From: Pseudochelatococcus sp047501465
Lineage (GTDB): Bacteria; Pseudomonadota; Alphaproteobacteria; Rhizobiales; Beijerinckiaceae
Assembly: GCF_047501465.1 (NCBI RefSeq)
Contig: NZ_JAZDRL010000001.1
Coordinates: forward strand, 434,001 to 498,000
Length of the DNA: 64,000 nucleotides
Reading direction: 5' to 3'
Shown: positions 9,465 to 18,611 of the stretch, in pieces
How positions within the stretch are numbered: position 1 is the first letter of the stretch
Layout: every line of letters begins with the position of its first letter
Program-made: the position numbers and the translations under genes
The notes under the pieces: model-generated
The model's input: only the letters and a program-made list of their open reading frames with translations
The model's database searches: none
Told to the model about the DNA's origin: nothing

Positions 9465-9661
9465 CGTCTGGTCCATTGGGCGGGCGACACACACCGGCCC
9501 GCAGTCAACGCGACTATAGTAACCGTGGCGCAGCGCGCAACCCATCAAAGTGCATACAGGTTATCGTATCGAGTATGACATATGGCAGGATGACCTTTGC
9601 AGCAACCTCTGCTAGGAGGCTAAAGGTATCTTTATCTGCTTTCGTTCAAGGAATGCCGATC

Positions 9662-11014
9662 ATGTCTGCTTCGCATCCCATCCCCGTTCCTGTTGTCGCG
9701 CGTCCTTCATCTGCGTTGAAAGGCCGGGTGCGGGTTCCCGGTGATAAATCAATCTCGCATCGCGCCCTGCTGTTTGGCTTGCTGGCGATTGGTGAAACCC
9801 GCGTCACCGGCTTGCTGGAAGGTGAGGATGTGCTGCGCACTGCCGATGCTGTTCGCGCGCTGGGCGGTGTTGCGACCCGTGTGGGTGAAGGGGATTGGCG
9901 CGTCATCGGCGTTGGCGTCGGCGGATTGCAGGAGCCGGCAAGCGTTCTCGATTTCGGTAATGCTGGCACTGGTTCCCGGCTTACGATGGGGGTGGTTGCC
10001 GGCCATCCGATTACCGCGACATTTGATGGCGATGCTTCGCTGCGCAAGCGGCCGATGCGCCGCATTGTTGATCCATTGATCAAGATGGGCGCTGAGGTGA
10101 TTTCGGAAGAAGCGGGCGGGCGACTGCCGATGACGATTCGTGGGCCGCGTGAAGCCGTGCCGATCGTGTACGAAACGCCTGTGCCATCAGCGCAAATAAA
10201 ATCTGCCGTGCTTCTGGCAGGATTGAATGCGCCGGGTAAGACAACGGTTATTGAGAACGAGGCTTCGCGCGATCATACGGAGCGTCTGCTGCGCCATTTC
10301 GGGGCGGAGGTGTTGGTTGAGTCGCATGGTCCATATGGCCGACGCATTACGCTCACAGGTCAGCCGGAACTGAAGGCGAGCGATATCGTAGTGCCGGCCG
10401 ATCCGTCTTCGGCGGCATTTCCACTGGTTGCGGCGTTATTGGTGCCGGGATCAGAGATCGTGCTGGAAAGCGTAATGACAAACCCTTTGCGCACCGGCCT
10501 GTTTACAACGCTGCGCGAGATGGGGGCGGATATTGAAGAGCTCAACCCGCGCGAGGAAGGTGGCGAAACCATTGCAGATTTGCGTGTGCGGGCTGGTGCA
10601 TTGAAAGGCGTTGACGTTCCTGCTGAACGTGCGCCTTCCATGATTGATGAATATCCCATTCTCGCGGTTGCAGCTGCTTTTGCTGCGGGAGAAACGCGGA
10701 TGCGTGGTCTCCATGAGCTGCGTGTCAAGGAATCGGATCGTCTGCAAGCGGTGGCTGATGGTTTGGTTGCAGCGGGGGTTGCTGTGCGCATTGAAGGTGA
10801 TGATCTGATTGTGACTGGCCAAAACGGCATCGTGCGTGGTGGTGGTGAAGCCGCGACATATCTTGATCACCGTATTGCTATGGCATTTCTGGTGCTGGGC
10901 CTTGCCGCGCGTGAGGGCATGCGGGTTGATGACGGTGCTATGATTGCGACGAGTTTTCCGTCATTTATCCCGTTGATGCGCGGCCTTGGCGGTGATGTTG
11001 TTGAAGAGCGATAA
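9662..11014 (+). CDS. aroA: 3-phosphoshikimate 1-carboxyvinyltransferase (EPSP synthase)
   Basis: Transfers enolpyruvate from PEP to shikimate-3-phosphate, step six of the shikimate pathway; 450 residues. Motifs: RVPGDKSISHRALL near residue 24, LDFGNAGTGSRLTMG near 97, RPMRRIVDPL near 130, and VKESDRLQAVADGL near 357. Spacing and the LLEGEDVL and RLTMG segments resemble the class II enzymes of rhizobia, while the residue after NA is Gly, not the Ala of the glyphosate-tolerant CP4 enzyme. The ATG at 9662 is preceded by AAGGA at good spacing; an upstream in-frame extension lacks family similarity. cmk follows after 12 bases, so the two are probably one operon. Confidence 0.94.
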   Translation: MSASHPIPVPVVARPSSALKGRVRVPGDKSISHRALLFGLLAIGETRVTGLLEGEDVLRTADAVRALGGVATRVGEGDWRVIGVGVGGLQEPASVLDFGNAGTGSRLTMGVVAGHPITATFDGDASLRKRPMRRIVDPLIKMGAEVISEEAGGRLPMTIRGPREAVPIVYETPVPSAQIKSAVLLAGLNAPGKTTVIENEASRDHTERLLRHFGAEVLVESHGPYGRRITLTGQPELKASDIVVPADPSSAAFPLVAALLVPGSEIVLESVMTNPLRTGLFTTLREMGADIEELNPREEGGETIADLRVRAGALKGVDVPAERAPSMIDEYPILAVAAAFAAGETRMRGLHELRVKESDRLQAVADGLVAAGVAVRIEGDDLIVTGQNGIVRGGGEAATYLDHRIAMAFLVLGLAAREGMRVDDGAMIATSFPSFIPLMRGLGGDVVEER

Positions 11015-11026
11015 GGCAAAATATTC

Positions 11027-11653
11027 ATGATTATAGCAATCGATGGCCCTGCAGCATCTGGCAAGGGTACGCTTGCCCGGCGTCTTGCGCAGCATTTCGG
11101 TTTGCCACACCTTGATACTGGTATGCTCTATCGTGGTGTTGCAAGGCAGATGCTGGATGAAGGCCTGCGCCTTGATAACATAGATGCAGCGACCAGTGTG
11201 GCCTTGAGTTTCGAGCCGCAGCTGGTTGACGAAGATCGTTTACGCGGGCGCGAGATGGGTGAGGCGGCTTCTGTTATTGCTGCACATCCGCCTGTGCGTT
11301 CGGCGTTGCTTGCTTTGCAGCGCGCATTTGCGCAACAGCCAGGTGGGGCTGTGCTTGACGGGCGTGATATCGGCACCGTGATCTGCCCTCAAGCAGCAGT
11401 GAAATTGTTTGTGACCGCAACGCCAGAAGTACGGGCAGAGCGGCGCGCCCTGGAATTAACCGGGCGTGGTGAACCGGTTGATACGGCGGCAATCCTTGCA
11501 GATATTCGCTTGCGCGACGAGCGCGATTCTCACCGCTCATCGGCGCCGTTAATGATTGCTTCCGATGCAGTGTTACTCGATACATCGTCATTTGATGTAG
11601 CGGGTATGGTTGCTGCAGCGCTGGCAATCATTGCTGAAAAGGCTGGGCGATAA
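11027..11653 (+). CDS. cmk: (d)CMP kinase
   Basis: Phosphorylates CMP and dCMP with ATP in pyrimidine salvage and dCTP supply; 208 residues. The P-loop GPAASGKGTLARRL starts at residue 7, the CMP-binding LDTGMLYRGVA is near 30, and the DGRDIGTVICPQA segment and lid arginines (RDERDSHR) are near 108 and 162. The aroA-cmk order is common in alphaproteobacteria, where rpsA often follows; here rpsA is not next, and mgsA comes about 100 bases later instead. Confidence 0.94.
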   Translation: MIIAIDGPAASGKGTLARRLAQHFGLPHLDTGMLYRGVARQMLDEGLRLDNIDAATSVALSFEPQLVDEDRLRGREMGEAASVIAAHPPVRSALLALQRAFAQQPGGAVLDGRDIGTVICPQAAVKLFVTATPEVRAERRALELTGRGEPVDTAAILADIRLRDERDSHRSSAPLMIASDAVLLDTSSFDVAGMVAAALAIIAEKAGR

Positions 11654-11749
11654 CAGCCTCTGGAGAAGGTCCTGCCATTTTCAAGCGATTGCTGTAAGGT
11701 CTGACGAGGGCCGTATATACTTTCATCAGTAATCGGGAGATATGAAGCA

Positions 11750-12139
11750 ATGATATCTGTCAGGTTAGCTCTGGTTGCTCACGATGCGAAGAAAGATGAG
11801 CTGGCACTTTTTGCTGAACGGCATCGCGCGGTTCTGGGTGATTGTGCGCTGTTCGCAACCGGCACGACAGGATTGCGCATTATGGAGCGATGCCCGGAGC
11901 TTACCGTCACGCGGCTGAAGAGCGGGCCTTATGGCGGCGATCAACAAATAGGTGCCATGATTGCAGAAGGCCGGATCGACATGCTGATTTTCTTTGTCGA
12001 CCCGCTGTCGCCGCTACCGCATGATGTGGATGTTAAAGCTTTGATGCGTGTTGCACTTGTCTATGACGTGCCAATGGCACTCAATCGCAAGACCGCAGAA
12101 ATGGTACTCGCGACGCTTGAGAAACAGGTGCAGCAGTAA
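11750..12139 (+). CDS. mgsA: Methylglyoxal synthase
   Basis: Converts dihydroxyacetone phosphate to methylglyoxal and phosphate, a bypass of lower glycolysis that relieves sugar-phosphate stress; 129 residues, the usual length. HDAKKDELALF is near residue 9, the phosphate-binding ATGTTGLRI near 39, and SGPYGGDQQIGAMI with the following FFVDPL (catalytic Asp) near 61-86. It ends seven bases before the convergent coiled-coil gene. Confidence 0.94.
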   Translation: MISVRLALVAHDAKKDELALFAERHRAVLGDCALFATGTTGLRIMERCPELTVTRLKSGPYGGDQQIGAMIAEGRIDMLIFFVDPLSPLPHDVDVKALMRVALVYDVPMALNRKTAEMVLATLEKQVQQ

Positions 12140-12146
12140 ACCTTTA

Positions 12147-12743
12147 TTATGCAGCGGGAGCATGGTTTTTGCTGACCGCAGCCTTGTCAGCGGTCATGGC
12201 AACAATATCAGAGGCTACAGCTTCGATACGCTCTCTGAGTGCGGTATTTTCCAGCTTGATTGCATCAGCGTTTAAAAGCTCGGATTGTTCCTGTGCGCGC
12301 AAAACAGTCTGTTCAGCTGCCATGCTGGTGAGTCGCGTTTCCAGGCTGGCAATGGTGATGCGTTTGGTATCGTAATCCGCTTTAATATGTATGAGTTCCA
12401 TTGTTAATTGGGCGTTTTCCTCCGTAAGAGTTTTGATCTGGGCCTCATCAGAGATTGCCTTCTGGCGGGCTGCAGCTTCAATCGTACCCTGCTCAATGCG
12501 GCTTAGTGCGTGAGCTTTACGCTCATTTTCCAGCCGGCGTTCAGCCGTGCGTATTTCCACCGCTCCCTCAGCACGGATATAATCCATTTGCGCTGTGAGC
12601 TCATCAATGGAAATGGGAAACTGCGCCGCAAGTCTTCTGCGGGCAAGGCGGGTTGCACGGGTGTTGACGCTTGGCAAAATCAGCAACGCCAGCACACTTG
12701 CAGTGAGAAAGCCCGCCGCAAATATCAGAGCAGTTTCAAACAC
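12147..12743 (-). CDS. Membrane-anchored coiled-coil protein of unknown function
   Basis: I do not recognise a named family. The 198-residue protein begins with a membrane segment at residues about 5-25 (ALIFAAGFLTASVLALLIL) followed by a long Ala/Glu/Lys/Arg-rich helix from about residue 45 to 185 with heptad-like spacing, so a single-pass anchor with a cytoplasmic coiled coil is likely. The start is GTG at 12743, supported by GAGG about eight bases upstream. It lies 47 bases downstream of the EipA gene on the same strand and may be co-transcribed with it, which would fit an envelope role. Confidence 0.7.
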   Translation of the reverse strand: MFETALIFAAGFLTASVLALLILPSVNTRATRLARRRLAAQFPISIDELTAQMDYIRAEGAVEIRTAERRLENERKAHALSRIEQGTIEAAARQKAISDEAQIKTLTEENAQLTMELIHIKADYDTKRITIASLETRLTSMAAEQTVLRAQEQSELLNADAIKLENTALRERIEAVASDIVAMTADKAAVSKNHAPAA

Positions 12744-12789
12744 GTCCTAATCCTCAAGAAGTAAACGCATAAGATTGAGCGGAAAGCCT

Positions 12790-13437
12790 TTAGAAAGGGT
12801 TCCAGGTCGATTGTGGTGTGAATTTCAGATAGCCGATGTTCACGCCAAGCTTGAGGCCAACACCCGTGCGAATCGTGACCAGCAGGATATCCTGGCCAGC
12901 ATCTCCGCGCGCGGCTAGCGCAGAAATTGCAAATCCGGCAACCAGATATGCCGATCCATCCACGCCTGCAAACCGCTGAAACATGCGATCAACTGAAGGC
13001 AGGTGATAGACGAGGATCATGGTTCGATTCCCTGATCCGCCAAAGTCAAACCCTAAAGAAGGCCCTTGCCAGAACAAGGTACGCTCTCCCTTATTGCGCG
13101 TATAGAGCTTGCCTTCTCCATAACGAAGGCCACCGAAGAACGCTCCAGCTGCTTCTTGGCCCAGGATGTAGCCGTTCGGCTTGCCCCATCGCTCGAATGC
13201 ATTCTGCACGGCATTTCCCAGCCCACGCGATGCTGAACCGAAAAAGCGATGGCCCGAATCGATGATTTCTTCCGGGTTGAAGGTATCGTTATCATCCGGC
13301 ACCGGCTTGAAACCGGGCGGAGGAGGGCGTTGCTGCGCGACTGCCATAGGTGCGCCCGCAAGCAAGCTGGCCAATCCAGTACCTGTGGCCAGTGTCAGGA
13401 GCGAGCGACGGGTTAGACGTGATTTTCTCGAGTCCAT
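12790..13437 (-). CDS. eipA: DUF1134 envelope protein, EipA-like
   Basis: Periplasmic protein of the DUF1134 family. The Brucella member EipA is required for envelope integrity and virulence and is tied to CtrA control; a similar role here is inference. The 215-residue protein has a signal peptide at residues about 1-36 with a twin-arginine-like LTRRSLLTLATG core, then a Pro-rich linker and the compact DUF1134 domain (FWQGPSLGFDFGGSGNRTM, GVGLKLGVNIGYLKF). The ATG at 13437 has GGGAG about nine bases upstream; a TTG at 13464 would lengthen the n-region and is less likely. Confidence 0.88.
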   Translation of the reverse strand: MDSRKSRLTRRSLLTLATGTGLASLLAGAPMAVAQQRPPPPGFKPVPDDNDTFNPEEIIDSGHRFFGSASRGLGNAVQNAFERWGKPNGYILGQEAAGAFFGGLRYGEGKLYTRNKGERTLFWQGPSLGFDFGGSGNRTMILVYHLPSVDRMFQRFAGVDGSAYLVAGFAISALAARGDAGQDILLVTIRTGVGLKLGVNIGYLKFTPQSTWNPF

Positions 13438-13515
13438 AGGCCGTTTTCTCCCGATATGACGCAAATTAAAGCATTGTTGATGCGAACCAAAGCTGTTGCA
13501 GGATAAAGACCCACC

Positions 13516-14430
13516 TCAGCCGCAATACATATGACTTTGTGCAGAATCGCCCCATGCGATGAATGGTCCGTTAACGTAGCCGTTCCGTGATTGACCATAA
13601 ACCAGTGAAAAGCCCTTTTCATCGACCACAGAACCACCCGCCGCCCGCAACACTGCATCACCTGCAGCAGTGTCCCATTCCATAGTGGGACCAAAGCGTG
13701 GGTAAACATCAGCTTCGCCTTGAGCAATGACGCAAAATTTCACTGAGGAGGAGGTCGACAGGCGTTTCCTGATGGGTAGTCGTGCCAGAAATTCCTGTGT
13801 ACGACCATCACCATGACGTCGACTACCCAGGGCTGTCAGGCCCTCTTGCGGTGCGATGCGGGTGTGAATTGCTCGCCAATCTTCAAATTCTGGTGGCGCT
13901 GCATAAGGCGCGATTGTCGTGGTATATGCATGGGCGCCCCCTATCCATAGCAAGTCATTTGCTGGGGCATAGACCGCACCTGCCACCGGCGCGCCGTTTA
14001 CAATCGCGGCGATATTAACGGTGTATTCAAGGCCGCCTGAAGTAAAATCGCGCGTGCCATCAAGTGGATCAACAAGGAAAAAGATATCGCTAACAGGCGC
14101 TGCGCTTTCGCCGGCTTCCGCACGCGCGGCTGATTGCTCTTCGGCAATAACAGGGATATTGGGAAAATGCGCTGCTAATGCTTCCAGAATAAAACGCTCA
14201 GCCTCAACATCGGCATCGGTATAGCTCGATCCATCCGGCTTGCGATAAACGCTAAATCCACGCTTTACTGCTTCAAGAATAAGCCCGCCGGCATAGCGTG
14301 AAATCTCGCCAAGATGTCGCGCCAGCTCATCGCGCACTTCAGATCCTGCTACACCCGCTGCGCTCCATTGCAAATGATCCCTAATCATACCCTTTGGCAT
14401 ATAATCATGGGGGGGAGGAGGCGTTAACAT
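13516..14430 (-). CDS. cysQ: 3'(2'),5'-bisphosphate nucleotidase (inositol monophosphatase family)
   Basis: Magnesium-dependent phosphatase that probably clears 3'-phosphoadenosine 5'-phosphate from sulfate assimilation; 304 residues. Family motifs: the metal-binding VIAEE near residue 94, DPLDGTRDF near 121, and the C-terminal MEWDTAAGDAVLRAAGG near 250. The SSVKFCVIAQGEADVY block before it is typical of CysQ and not of SuhB. The ATG has AGAGGA upstream. It is divergent from chpT across 165 bases, which holds both promoters. Confidence 0.88.
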   Translation of the reverse strand: MLTPPPPHDYMPKGMIRDHLQWSAAGVAGSEVRDELARHLGEISRYAGGLILEAVKRGFSVYRKPDGSSYTDADVEAERFILEALAAHFPNIPVIAEEQSAARAEAGESAAPVSDIFFLVDPLDGTRDFTSGGLEYTVNIAAIVNGAPVAGAVYAPANDLLWIGGAHAYTTTIAPYAAPPEFEDWRAIHTRIAPQEGLTALGSRRHGDGRTQEFLARLPIRKRLSTSSSVKFCVIAQGEADVYPRFGPTMEWDTAAGDAVLRAAGGSVVDEKGFSLVYGQSRNGYVNGPFIAWGDSAQSHMYCG

Positions 14431-14595
14431 CAGAAATTCCTCTTGAAGATCGATTGAATGTACATTCCTGAGCGATGTGATCTGTTAACCTGATTTGGGT
14501 AGCGTGCCGTATGACTGCTTTTCAAGCAAGGCAGTCCCGTGTAACAAAGTTTTTCATTACAAGCCCTTCTCTAATCAATTTTCTGCGGAGCCTTC

Positions 14596-15258
14596 ATGAC
14601 TTCTGTTAGCCTAGATGCACTTGATCTTGCCGCCTTGCTGTGCAGCCGAGTCTGTCATGATGTGATCAGCCCCGTGGGCGCTATTGTCAACGGTCTCGAA
14701 GTTCTCGAAGACGAAGACGATGTTTCCATGAAGGAGTTTGCGCTTGATCTGATTAAGAAAAGTGCGCGTCAGGCATCTGCACGTCTGCAATTTGCGCGGC
14801 TTGCATTTGGTGCCGCTGGCTCTGCAGGGGCGGAGATTGATCTGGGTGATGCCGAGCAGGTCGCAAAGGGCTTCATTCACGACGACAAGCTATCGCTTGG
14901 CTGGAATGCCGAGCGTCGCTTGCTGCCAAAGAACAAGGTCAAGCTGCTGCTGAACCTCATTCTGGTTGCCACTAACGCCATTCCGCGCGGTGGGCGCATT
15001 ACTGTGAGCGTTGATTATGGTGCCTCGCATGCCGAAACGAGCATTCATGTGGAAGCGCAGGGGCCGCAGGCACGTATTCCTGTCAATGCGCAGGAGCTTG
15101 TCGCAGGTCGTTCTGCTTCTGGTGATGTTGATGCGCACGGTATTCAGGCGTTCTACACCGGCCTTGTTGCGCAAGCTGCGGGCCTTGTTGTGGATTTCAC
15201 CATTGATGGCGACATCGTCACCATCAATGCGGTGCCTGCTGTAACTCCTGCTGCTTGA
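14596..15258 (+). CDS. chpT: Histidine phosphotransferase ChpT
   Basis: Phosphorelay intermediate that passes phosphate from the hybrid kinase CckA to the regulators CtrA and CpdR, central to cell-cycle control in alphaproteobacteria. The 220-residue protein has the phospho-acceptor His in SRVCHDVISPVGAI near residue 18-26, followed by the dimerising helices and a degenerate ATPase-like domain (KLLLNLILVATNAIPRGGRITV) as in solved ChpT structures. GGAG lies five bases before the ATG. The stop abuts the stop of the convergent flavoprotein gene. Confidence 0.9.
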   Translation: MTSVSLDALDLAALLCSRVCHDVISPVGAIVNGLEVLEDEDDVSMKEFALDLIKKSARQASARLQFARLAFGAAGSAGAEIDLGDAEQVAKGFIHDDKLSLGWNAERRLLPKNKVKLLLNLILVATNAIPRGGRITVSVDYGASHAETSIHVEAQGPQARIPVNAQELVAGRSASGDVDAHGIQAFYTGLVAQAAGLVVDFTIDGDIVTINAVPAVTPAA

Positions 15259-16485
15259 TTAGTTTCTCTGGTTGTCCAGATACGCGCGAATACCATTCGC
15301 TGCCGCATGAGCGGTAGCGAATGTTGCTTGCAGGAGGTAGCCACCCGTTGGTGCTTCCCAATCAAGCATTTCGCCAGCTGCAAATACCCCAGGCTTCTTG
15401 TGCAGCATAAAGGCGGCATCGACTTCACTTTGACGGATGCCGCCTGCTGACGAGATTGCCCGCGCAATGGGCTGAATGCCGGTGAGACGGACAGGCACTT
15501 GCTTGATAAGTGCTGCCAATTCCTGCGGCGCTTTAGGCAATGGCCCGCCTTCGCGTACCAACAGGGTTGCTGTGGGCGAAAGATTCGCTACTTTGCGCAA
15601 CGTTGTGGAAACTGATTGCCCCGCCCGTGCCCGCTCCAGCCGCCAGGCAAGTTCTGAAACACTCATATCTGTTTGCAGATCAATGTATAACGTGACCTCG
15701 CCATCGCGCTCAATGGCATCACGCAAGGGTGCGGAAAGCGCATAGATTGCGCCGCCTTCAATGCCCGTTGAGGTGATCAGCGCTTCGCCATGAACTGTTT
15801 GGCCCTCGGTATGCAGCGCGATGCGCTTTAATGGCTCACCTTCAGCGCGCGTGCGGAAAACTTCAGACCATGCAACGGTGAAGCCGCAGTTCGAGGCGCG
15901 CAAGTCTGCGATATCGATTCCCTCACCACGTAGTACATCCACCCAGCCACCGTCAGAGCCAAGCCGAGGCCATGATCCGCCGCCAAGGGCTAACAGGCTT
16001 GCATCGGCTGATATCGTGCGCTCACCCTCAGGTGTAGCAAAGCGCAGGCCGTTATCGGAAAAACCAAGCCACTGATGACGAAATGCAAACGTGACGTCGA
16101 GTGTCTCCAGCCGCCGCAGCCACGCGCGCAGTAGCGGCGTTGCCTTGTAGGAGCGGGGGAATACGCGCCGGCTCGATCCCTCGAATGTCGGCTCGCCCAG
16201 ATCCTCGCTCCAGTTGCGTAGTCGCTTGGGCGAAAACGCACGAATAGCAGGTTCCAGCCACGCCTGCGCTTTGCCATAACGGCGATAGAAATCCGGCAGG
16301 CGTTCAGTATGGGTGAGGTTCAAGCCACCACGTCCCGCCAGCAGAAATTTGCGGGCAGGTGAGGGCATGCGCTCATAAACTGTGACGGAAAGGCCATTAC
16401 GCGCCAGTACCTCGGCGGCCATCAACCCGGCTGGACCGCCGCCAACAATGGCGACAGTCTGCCTCTTCCCTGAATCAGCGACCAA
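15259..16485 (-). CDS. HI0933/YhiN-family FAD-dependent oxidoreductase
   Basis: Predicted flavoprotein of the HI0933 (BaiN/YhiN) family, about 408 residues, substrate unknown; a BaiN member reduces bile-acid intermediates, but most are uncharacterised. The FAD-binding dinucleotide fold VAIVGGGPAGLMAAEVLARNG is near the N-terminus, followed by GRGGLNLTHTE, LLALGGGSWPRLGSDG and the C-terminal GVFAAGEMLDWEAPTGGYLLQ typical of the family. No ATG fits; I place the start at a TTG (16485) that overlaps the end of the ferredoxin reductase gene by 11 bases. The start is the least certain part. Confidence 0.8.
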   Translation of the reverse strand: MVADSGKRQTVAIVGGGPAGLMAAEVLARNGLSVTVYERMPSPARKFLLAGRGGLNLTHTERLPDFYRRYGKAQAWLEPAIRAFSPKRLRNWSEDLGEPTFEGSSRRVFPRSYKATPLLRAWLRRLETLDVTFAFRHQWLGFSDNGLRFATPEGERTISADASLLALGGGSWPRLGSDGGWVDVLRGEGIDIADLRASNCGFTVAWSEVFRTRAEGEPLKRIALHTEGQTVHGEALITSTGIEGGAIYALSAPLRDAIERDGEVTLYIDLQTDMSVSELAWRLERARAGQSVSTTLRKVANLSPTATLLVREGGPLPKAPQELAALIKQVPVRLTGIQPIARAISSAGGIRQSEVDAAFMLHKKPGVFAAGEMLDWEAPTGGYLLQATFATAHAAANGIRAYLDNQRN

Positions 16486-17515
16486 CGCCCAGCTTCTTCT
16501 GCAGGCTGGTCGAAGATGTTGTGTATTGGAACAACAACTTTTTCTCCGGATAAACGTAATGGTGCACCTTTTGAGCAGCGAGTGCACCTTCATGGAACCC
16601 GGAGAGAATTAACTTCAACTTGCCGGGATAAGTATTGATGTCACCAATGGAAAAGATGCCCGGCACACTTGTCTCAAATTTCTCGGTATCAACTGGAATG
16701 AGATTCTGATGCAGATTCAGCCCCCAATTGGCAATAGGGCCAAGCTTCATCGTGAGGCCGAAGAACGGTACAAGTATGTCTGCTTCTACCTCGAAGAGGC
16801 TGCCATCGTCACGCTTGATGACGGCGGCGTTGAGCACAGGCGCATCGCCCTTTAGCTCTACCACTTGACCCAATGCGAAATCCAGCATGCCATCAGCGGC
16901 AAGGGCACGCATCTTGTTCACGCTGTCAGGCGCAGCACGGAAGGCATCGCGACGGTGCAGCAGCGTGACCCGGCTGGCGATAGGGTGGAGATTCAGTGTC
17001 CAATCCAAAGCCGAATCGCCACCGCCGACAATCAGCACCTTCTTGTCACGGAATTGGTCGCGCTTGCGCACGGCATAGAACACGCCGGTGCCTTCATAGG
17101 CCTCAATGCCCGCAATCGGTGGCTTTTTGGGCTGGAATGAGCCGCCACCAGCGGCGATGATCACTGTCTTGGTAATGAATTCCTTGCCGCCATCAGTAAC
17201 AACACGAAACAGCGGCGCTTCAGCTGTGCCGAGGCTTTCAACTTCCGAAACTTCTTCGCCCAGATGGAAGGTGGGGCTGAAAGGTTCAATCTGCTTCAGA
17301 AGATTATCAACCAGTTCCTGGCCGTTAATCGACGGAAAACCGGGGATGTCATAGATTGGCTTTTCTGGATACAGCTCAGCGCACTGGCCGCCGATCTTGG
17401 GCAGGATGTCGACAAGGTGAGCCTTGATGTCCAGAAGGCCAAGTTCAAATACTGCGAAAAGGCCCACTGGCCCTGCTCCGACGATGAGGACGTCGGTCTC
17501 GATGCGATCTGTCAT
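16475..17515 (-). CDS. Ferredoxin/flavodoxin-NADP+ reductase, thioredoxin-reductase-like type
   Basis: FAD enzyme of 346 residues that moves electrons between NADPH and ferredoxin. It has two dinucleotide folds, VLIVGAGPVGLFAVFELG near residue 9 (FAD) and VLIVGGGDSALDWTLNL near 163 (NADP), and lacks the redox CxxC of thioredoxin reductase, which marks the YumC-type FNR subfamily. The C-terminal GIFSIGDINTYPGKLKLI closes the FAD site. The ATG at 17515 has AGGAA upstream. The gene overlaps the following flavoprotein gene and is divergent from recO. Confidence 0.9.
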   Translation of the reverse strand: MTDRIETDVLIVGAGPVGLFAVFELGLLDIKAHLVDILPKIGGQCAELYPEKPIYDIPGFPSINGQELVDNLLKQIEPFSPTFHLGEEVSEVESLGTAEAPLFRVVTDGGKEFITKTVIIAAGGGSFQPKKPPIAGIEAYEGTGVFYAVRKRDQFRDKKVLIVGGGDSALDWTLNLHPIASRVTLLHRRDAFRAAPDSVNKMRALAADGMLDFALGQVVELKGDAPVLNAAVIKRDDGSLFEVEADILVPFFGLTMKLGPIANWGLNLHQNLIPVDTEKFETSVPGIFSIGDINTYPGKLKLILSGFHEGALAAQKVHHYVYPEKKLLFQYTTSSTSLQKKLGVGR

Positions 17516-17754
17516 AGGTTCCTGTCCACTTTGTCGAATTTCCGCTTTGTCGAAGTCCCGACATGCGCGGCGATAACGCGCTGTTTCAAGATGGTCAATA
17601 GGTGAAGACAATCGCATATCACAGGTTCGCATTCCTGCCGACAAAATAATGCACAAAAAGACATGGAAAATACAAATAATAACAATTAAAAAATGTTGTT
17701 TTGTTGCGACCTGGAGGAAGCTTCTGGTGCTGAAATTTATGGTATGTAGCATTC

Positions 17755-18495
17755 ATGCAGTGGCAAGATGAAGGCATAGTGCTGGGAGCGCGCCGACACG
17801 GGGAGACAAGCGTCATCCTTGAGTTGATGACGCACGCGCGTGGCCGCCATGCCGGGTTATTAAGGGGTGGGCGCTCCTTGCGCATGCAACCGATCTTGCA
17901 GGCCGGTAACTCTGTTGCCGCAGTTTGGAATGGCCGTATCGAGGGGCAACTCGGGCAATATCGCGTTGAGGGCCTGGTGTCACGGGCGGGGCGGTATCTG
18001 GATTCTCCGCTGGCGCTTAATGGGCTTGGCCTGCTGATAGAACTACTTCGTTTATTGCCTGAGCATGATCCGCACCCAGCGTTGTATGAGGCCTCACTGG
18101 TGCTGCTAGAGCATCTTGAGGAGCCGGAGATCGCACCCGTGTTGCTGGTGCGGTTTGAGTTGGCGATTCTGTCTGTGCTTGGCTTTGCATTAGAGCTGAC
18201 AGAATGCGCGGTCACGGGCTCTACGCAGGAGCTCATCTACGTATCACCGCGTACAGGGCGGGCAGTTTCGCGGCGCGCGGGTGAGAGCTATCGTGATCGG
18301 CTCCTGCGGCTGCCAGCCTTCCTGCGAGACAGCGGTGATGGGCAGGGTTTTATGGCGGGCGCAGGGCATCCAGGCCGTGAGGCAGTGCAAGCAGGATTTG
18401 CGCTTACCGGGCACTTTCTTGCGCGCAACCTCTTTAATCCACGCGAAAAACCCCTGCCGGATGCCCGTATGCGCTTCCTTGCGCTGATACAATAG
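17755..18495 (+). CDS. recO: DNA repair protein RecO
   Basis: Recombination mediator that loads RecA on SSB-coated gaps with RecR; 246 residues. The N-terminal OB-fold shows WQDEGIVLGARRHGETSVILEL and ARGRHAGLLRGGRS, followed by the helical C-terminal domain. An era-recO-parC neighbourhood is common in Hyphomicrobiales; here era is not upstream, and parC follows after about 115 bases. The ribosome binding site before the ATG is weak. Confidence 0.92.
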   Translation: MQWQDEGIVLGARRHGETSVILELMTHARGRHAGLLRGGRSLRMQPILQAGNSVAAVWNGRIEGQLGQYRVEGLVSRAGRYLDSPLALNGLGLLIELLRLLPEHDPHPALYEASLVLLEHLEEPEIAPVLLVRFELAILSVLGFALELTECAVTGSTQELIYVSPRTGRAVSRRAGESYRDRLLRLPAFLRDSGDGQGFMAGAGHPGREAVQAGFALTGHFLARNLFNPREKPLPDARMRFLALIQ

Positions 18496-18611
18496 AACGC
18501 TAAATTTGTGATATACGCCCAAGATGTGCGACAACGGCCTTGAAATGAGTCGGGTTGTTCGTTATCCGTTCCATTCGGTGCGGTGATGATTGCGGGTGCA
18601 TAAGGTTTCTG

